A stretch of DNA of 64,000 bases from NCBI GenBank assembly GCA_028282905.1, contig JANQGW010000183.1, positions 26,507 through 90,506 on the forward strand, written 5' to 3'. This document shows positions 61,402-64,000 of this stretch, piece after piece. Made by a program: the position numbers and the translations under genes. The notes beneath the pieces are model-generated. The model was not told the DNA's origin. It did not search any database and was given only the letters and a program-made list of their open reading frames with translations. The stretch comes from Sedimentisphaerales bacterium (GTDB taxonomy: Bacteria > Planctomycetota > Phycisphaerae > Sedimentisphaerales > Anaerohalosphaeraceae). Positions within the stretch are counted from its first letter, which is position 1. Every line of letters starts with the position of its first letter.

Positions 61402-62448
61402 CTAATTATGAATTGGTATCCACTCTTTTTCTTCGAGTACTTTCCAGGCAATGCGAATATGTTCTTCTTTGAACATCTGTTTTCTTTGATTCCATGCATA
61501 AGTTATTTGAATTGCTTCTTCTTCTGTTTTAGCATTTTCCTTAGTGGCTACCCAGTGAACTGTTGAAAGCAGTTCCATTCCAAATGGTGTTTCAAAACCT
61601 TTAATTAAATCACCAACTCGGTCAAATCGTTTCTGGGTTTCATAATGATTACTTAAGTAGTCATCGGCTTTTTCAGTAGCTTCACGTATTAACTCAATTT
61701 GCACGTCCGGCTTGTCTTCGGCATCGGCGAAGCCTCGAATAAAATATCCCTCAATAACATTAAGAACATGTCGTAAGTTTTGGGCATAAGGTCCGTATAT
61801 TGCCTTAGAGTAATGTAAATTAAGATTCTCTCCGGTTTCCTGCATGAAATACATAAGTTTATGCATCTCAAGCAAGCTTACAAAGGGGTCCATTACTGCT
61901 TTTAGATAACGATTCATTAAGCCCAATAATGCTGCTCGTCCTACAGTCATATTAGGTTTTTTCTTTTCTTTTACCATCTCTTCTGCAACAGGAGCCCCAG
62001 AAGGTTCATATAACAAAACTTGCACATTAGGCAAGGCTTTGAAAGCATTTTGAATCATTGGTTGTATTTGCTCCCATTTTAAGCCACCAAGACCGCAACC
62101 TAAAGGAGGAATCGCGATAGAATGGATATTGCGACTGGAAACTTCTTTAACTAAAGCATCTAATCCAGATTCAATGTCTTCAATTTTGCTTTTACCTTTC
62201 CAGTGTCTTTTAGTAGGAAAGTTAATAACGTATTTTGGATTTTCAAAGCGATTTAAGTCGTAGATTAACATCATGCCTGGATGAAGCTTTTTTTTGTCAC
62301 AAGCAAACTTATATGCTTTAAAATTTTCAGGAAAAGCTTTTTTAAATTGCAAAGCAATCCCTCTACCCATTACACCAATACAATTAACTGTGTTTACGAG
62401 AGCTTCAGCGTCTGCTTTAAGGATGTCGCCTTTAGTCAATTTTAACAT
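61402..62448 (-). CDS. darG: DarG antitoxin: macrodomain ADP-ribosyl-thymidine hydrolase
   Basis: About 348 residues. The N-terminal macrodomain has LTKGDILKADAEALVNTVN, GVMGRGIALQFKKAFPENF and VINFPTKRHWKGK with the conserved lysine (residue 80 from this start), and AIPPLGCGLGGLKW. It removes the ADP-ribose that DarT puts on thymidine in single-stranded DNA. The C-terminal part (about 170-348; LEMHKLMYFMQETGENLNL, KAIYGPYAQNLRHVL) is the DarT-binding inhibitory domain. GAGGGA lies just before two adjacent ATG codons (62451 and 62448); I use the second. It follows darT by 23 bp. Confidence 0.92.
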   Translation of the reverse strand: MLKLTKGDILKADAEALVNTVNCIGVMGRGIALQFKKAFPENFKAYKFACDKKKLHPGMMLIYDLNRFENPKYVINFPTKRHWKGKSKIEDIESGLDALVKEVSSRNIHSIAIPPLGCGLGGLKWEQIQPMIQNAFKALPNVQVLLYEPSGAPVAEEMVKEKKKPNMTVGRAALLGLMNRYLKAVMDPFVSLLEMHKLMYFMQETGENLNLHYSKAIYGPYAQNLRHVLNVIEGYFIRGFADAEDKPDVQIELIREATEKADDYLSNHYETQKRFDRVGDLIKGFETPFGMELLSTVHWVATKENAKTEEEAIQITYAWNQRKQMFKEEHIRIAWKVLEEKEWIPIHN

Positions 62449-62471
62449 CATTCCCTCATGTCTAAAATTAT

Positions 62472-63113
62472 TCAATAATACCAATCTCTCTCAACTTCTA
62501 CTTCAGGGCAAGTATCATTCCCTAATATCTCAAGGATTTGGTTTTTAATACGAGTGGTACAAGCACCAATTTTTTCTACTAAATCCCATGGAAATGATTC
62601 ATAAATTAAAAACTCAGCCTGCTTGCCTTCCTTGACAAGCATATCTCTGAAATCTGTTTCGTTAACAGCAGACCAGTTGATTTCATCAAGGTCAGTAGGG
62701 TCATTGTAGAAATTTGCAAATCTTTCTCCTGCATTTCTATCGGAAAAAGCCCATCGGACATTGTTCTGATTTGCCCATTGAGTAACAGCCCCTAAATCCG
62801 CTTGTAGATGTAATATTGGACTTTGGCCTCCGCGGTAGCTTATATCCGGATGATTTCCTCGGTACAATATATAGAGCATTATTGAACGAGGGCAAAAATA
62901 GAAAGGAACATACTCACCGACCATGGTTCCTTCATGGCATTTGACTTCGAGTTCTTTGAGCCTCCGCCTTTTTATCTCGGACATGCCCACGATTTCACAT
63001 TCCATATCAAGTTCCAAACGCTTCGCATCTGACCACAGAACTTGGTCTCGCAGGATATTATCCAAGTTATTAATATGTGTAATATGATAGATTTTTGGCC
63101 TTAATGTGTCCAT
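62472..63113 (-). CDS. darT: DarT toxin: DNA thymidine ADP-ribosyltransferase
   Basis: About 213 residues. The family begins with the pattern seen here (LRPKIYHITHINNLDNIL) and continues with YVPFYFCPRSIMLYILYRGN, YRGGQSPILHL and WAFSDRNAG. The catalytic Glu is in KQAEFLIYESFPW (residue about 167). It attaches ADP-ribose from NAD to thymidine in single-stranded DNA, blocks replication and serves in anti-phage defence. The ATG at 63113 is chosen because AAGG lies five bases ahead; a TTG at 63134 is less likely. It is upstream of darG, the normal order. Confidence 0.93.
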   Translation of the reverse strand: MDTLRPKIYHITHINNLDNILRDQVLWSDAKRLELDMECEIVGMSEIKRRRLKELEVKCHEGTMVGEYVPFYFCPRSIMLYILYRGNHPDISYRGGQSPILHLQADLGAVTQWANQNNVRWAFSDRNAGERFANFYNDPTDLDEINWSAVNETDFRDMLVKEGKQAEFLIYESFPWDLVEKIGACTTRIKNQILEILGNDTCPEVEVERDWYY

Positions 63114-63173
63114 GGAGACCTTGTATTCTCTCAATGCAATCTCAAATAACGTCCTTTTTGGATTTACGTCTAT

Positions 63174-63201
63174 ACTATACGTACTAATTAAAAAAAATCA
63201 A
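63174..63201 (-). promoter_or_regulatory. Promoter of darT-darG
   Basis: On the minus strand TTGATT (63201-63196) and TATAGT (63179-63174) are separated by 16 bp, with an 8-base T run starting in the -35 box. The start site would lie near 63167, about 55 nt before the darT ATG. Confidence 0.6.
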
Positions 63202-63225
63202 CAAGTTATGTCGGGCTTAATTGTC

Positions 63226-63306
63226 CTAGAAGCCATTTCAAAACTAAAAATGGCGGCGATATCAGCATTAAAACGCAGATTATGGTAGCTTTGAAATGGC
63301 TTCTAG
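63226..63306. mobile_element. MITE-like 81-bp element with 17-bp terminal inverted repeats
   Basis: CTAGAAGCCATTTCAAA (63226-63242) and its exact reverse complement (63290-63306) enclose a 47-bp core with no coding capacity. Both ends carry CTAG, which could be a palindromic target duplication. The ends have the look of IS5-type termini, but no transposase is linked. It lies about 25 bp upstream of the darT -35 box. Confidence 0.6.
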
Positions 63307-63525
63307 TAGATAAGCTATATAGGAGCATCCATACGGAATCCAGGATATCTTGTTAGAGGTGTAGGGAAATAAATGTTTAAAGAACCGCCTTTTACTATCT
63401 TTAGTCGTCCTTCATTCTGACTTGATAGCACCAGCTACAGACACCTTCCAGACCATATAATGGAAGTTCGTAAATTGGTACTGGATTATCACATAAGGTG
63501 GCAATCAGTACCATGACTGTGCCCG

Positions 63526-63891
63526 GTTGTGGCTTGCTCTCAGGCATGGATTAGTTACAATGCGAAGCAACAACAGTATTGAATGGCTGGTGTTGTGGCT
63601 TGCTCTCAGGCATGGATTAGTTACAATGGGTGATAGCCATAACAGAAGAACAACGCCGTTGTGGCTTGCTCTCAGGCATGGATTAGTTACAATAAAAAGC
63701 ATCGTGCTCATACCCGTACTATCGTTGTGGCTTGCTCTCAGGCATGGATTAGTTACAATTGTAAACAGCAGATCGGTTACGTACCACTGGTTGTGGCTTG
63801 CTCTCAGGCATGGATTAGTTACAATACTGGAGGAATAGAGGAATTAGAACAAAATGTTGTGGCTTGCTCTCAGGCATGGATTAGTTACAAT
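63526..63891 (+). CRISPR. CRISPR array, six 36-bp repeats, five 30-bp spacers, type II-C-like
   Basis: Six identical repeats start at 63526, 63592, 63658, 63724, 63790 and 63856. Each begins GTTGTGGCTTGCTC and ends GGATTAGTTACAAT. All five spacers are exactly 30 bp. The 36/30 geometry, the GTTGTGGC start and the TACAAT end match type II-C repeats such as that of Neisseria. In each repeat TTGCTC and TACAAT are 16 bp apart, forming a possible built-in promoter that would start each crRNA inside the spacer. No cas gene is in the window. The repeats are invariant, which suggests recent or maintained activity. Confidence 0.97.
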
Positions 63892-63959
63892 GCATCTTTT
63901 TCAAGTCCTGCAGCAACAAGCACTTGTGCCGCAATCAGCTCAGAATAATTCGAGCTGAC
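63892..63959. other. Array end with possible degenerate repeat and hairpin
   Basis: After the last perfect repeat there is a stretch of about 30 bp, then TTGTGCCGCAATCAG, which shares TTGTG and scattered later bases with the repeat. TCAGCTC (63935-63941) and GAGCTGA (63953-63959) form a 7-bp hairpin. It may be a decayed terminal repeat, or simply the end of a gene coming from the right. Confidence 0.35.
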
Positions 63960-64000
63960 AGGGCGGTGGCGGGGTTGGTTTGCGCATTTTTCCCCAAAAA
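63940..64000 (-). CDS. Possible C-terminal end of a gene entering from the right (partial)
   Basis: A minus-strand frame open to the window edge ends MRKPTPPPPCQLELF and stops at 63940. This proline-rich ending resembles, from memory, a C-terminus recurrent on mobile-element proteins of planctomycetes. Only about 20 codons are visible, so the call is tentative. Confidence 0.3.
   Translation of the reverse strand, partial: FWGKMRKPTPPPPCQLELF

Larger units (their letters stand above)
63114..63525. other. Region between darT and the CRISPR array
   Basis: About 410 bp. It holds the darT promoter (63174-63201), a MITE-like inverted repeat (63226-63306) and about 220 bp of sequence next to the first CRISPR repeat. 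No gene is seen. Confidence 0.6.

Noticed and set aside
63527..63948. Open frames running through the CRISPR repeats
   Set aside because: They translate the repeat itself (WLALRHGLVT units) and arise because repeat plus spacer is 66 bp, a multiple of three.

Overview
The window looks like the chromosome of a planctomycete of the Phycisphaerae/Sedimentisphaerales type. The evidence is protein-family content. There is a DUF1553/DUF1501/PPC/DUF1080 secreted-protein operon. There is a large dockerin, lamin-tail and CotH protein. A Gram-negative type IV pilus/type II secretion cluster carries unusually large pilus-biogenesis proteins. Spermidine is made by the carboxyspermidine route. No rRNA or complete tRNA gene was seen.

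Layout. 58-1979: two membrane-anchored proteins of unknown role. 2003-8873 (minus): four-gene operon of surface or periplasmic proteins typical of planctomycetes. 9181-10302: chorismatase/RidA-like enzyme with a clear terminator. 10456-12042 (minus): small unknown and membrane proteins. 12329-17696 (plus): speA, carboxynorspermidine synthase, nspC and speB, which together convert arginine to putrescine and then spermidine. 17999-35391 (minus): pilus/secretion locus with secretin, PilP-like protein, ParA ATPase, PilO, PilN, PilM, two tandem copies of a three-gene minor pseudopilin module, major pilin, PilC, PilB and a hybrid histidine kinase whose phosphoacceptor histidine is replaced by tyrosine. 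35732-49765 (minus): L-rhamnose locus with three GH78 rhamnosidases, rhaA, a 58-residue membrane protein, an NCS1-like transporter, rhaB and a class II aldolase. A divergent AraC-type regulator (49950-50867) and a direct-repeat operator face it. 50877-56501 (minus): the large CotH/lamin-tail protein.

From 56874 to the right edge the composition changes to visibly AT-rich sequence. The boundary is marked by exactly the last 21 nt of a tRNA (G53 to A73, minus strand), the classic scar left by a tRNA-integrating element. The element therefore extends rightwards, and the intact tRNA should lie beyond base 64000. Inside are a possible integrase-tail remnant, a HTH-like/ImmA-like metalloprotease pair with a divergent paralogue of the HTH-like protein, a transposase N-terminal remnant, two unknown membrane-linked proteins, the DarT-DarG ADP-ribosylation toxin-antitoxin system, a MITE-like 81-bp inverted repeat and a CRISPR array. 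The array has six 36-bp repeats with 30-bp spacers of type II-C appearance, and each repeat seems to carry its own promoter. No cas gene is present in the window. This right-hand region reads as a mobile defence island. The HTH-like/protease module and the two-gene membrane unit are the best candidates for an undescribed system.

A family of imperfect 60-65 bp intergenic repeats (11464, 14291, 17761, with partial copies elsewhere) is scattered through the backbone around the polyamine genes.
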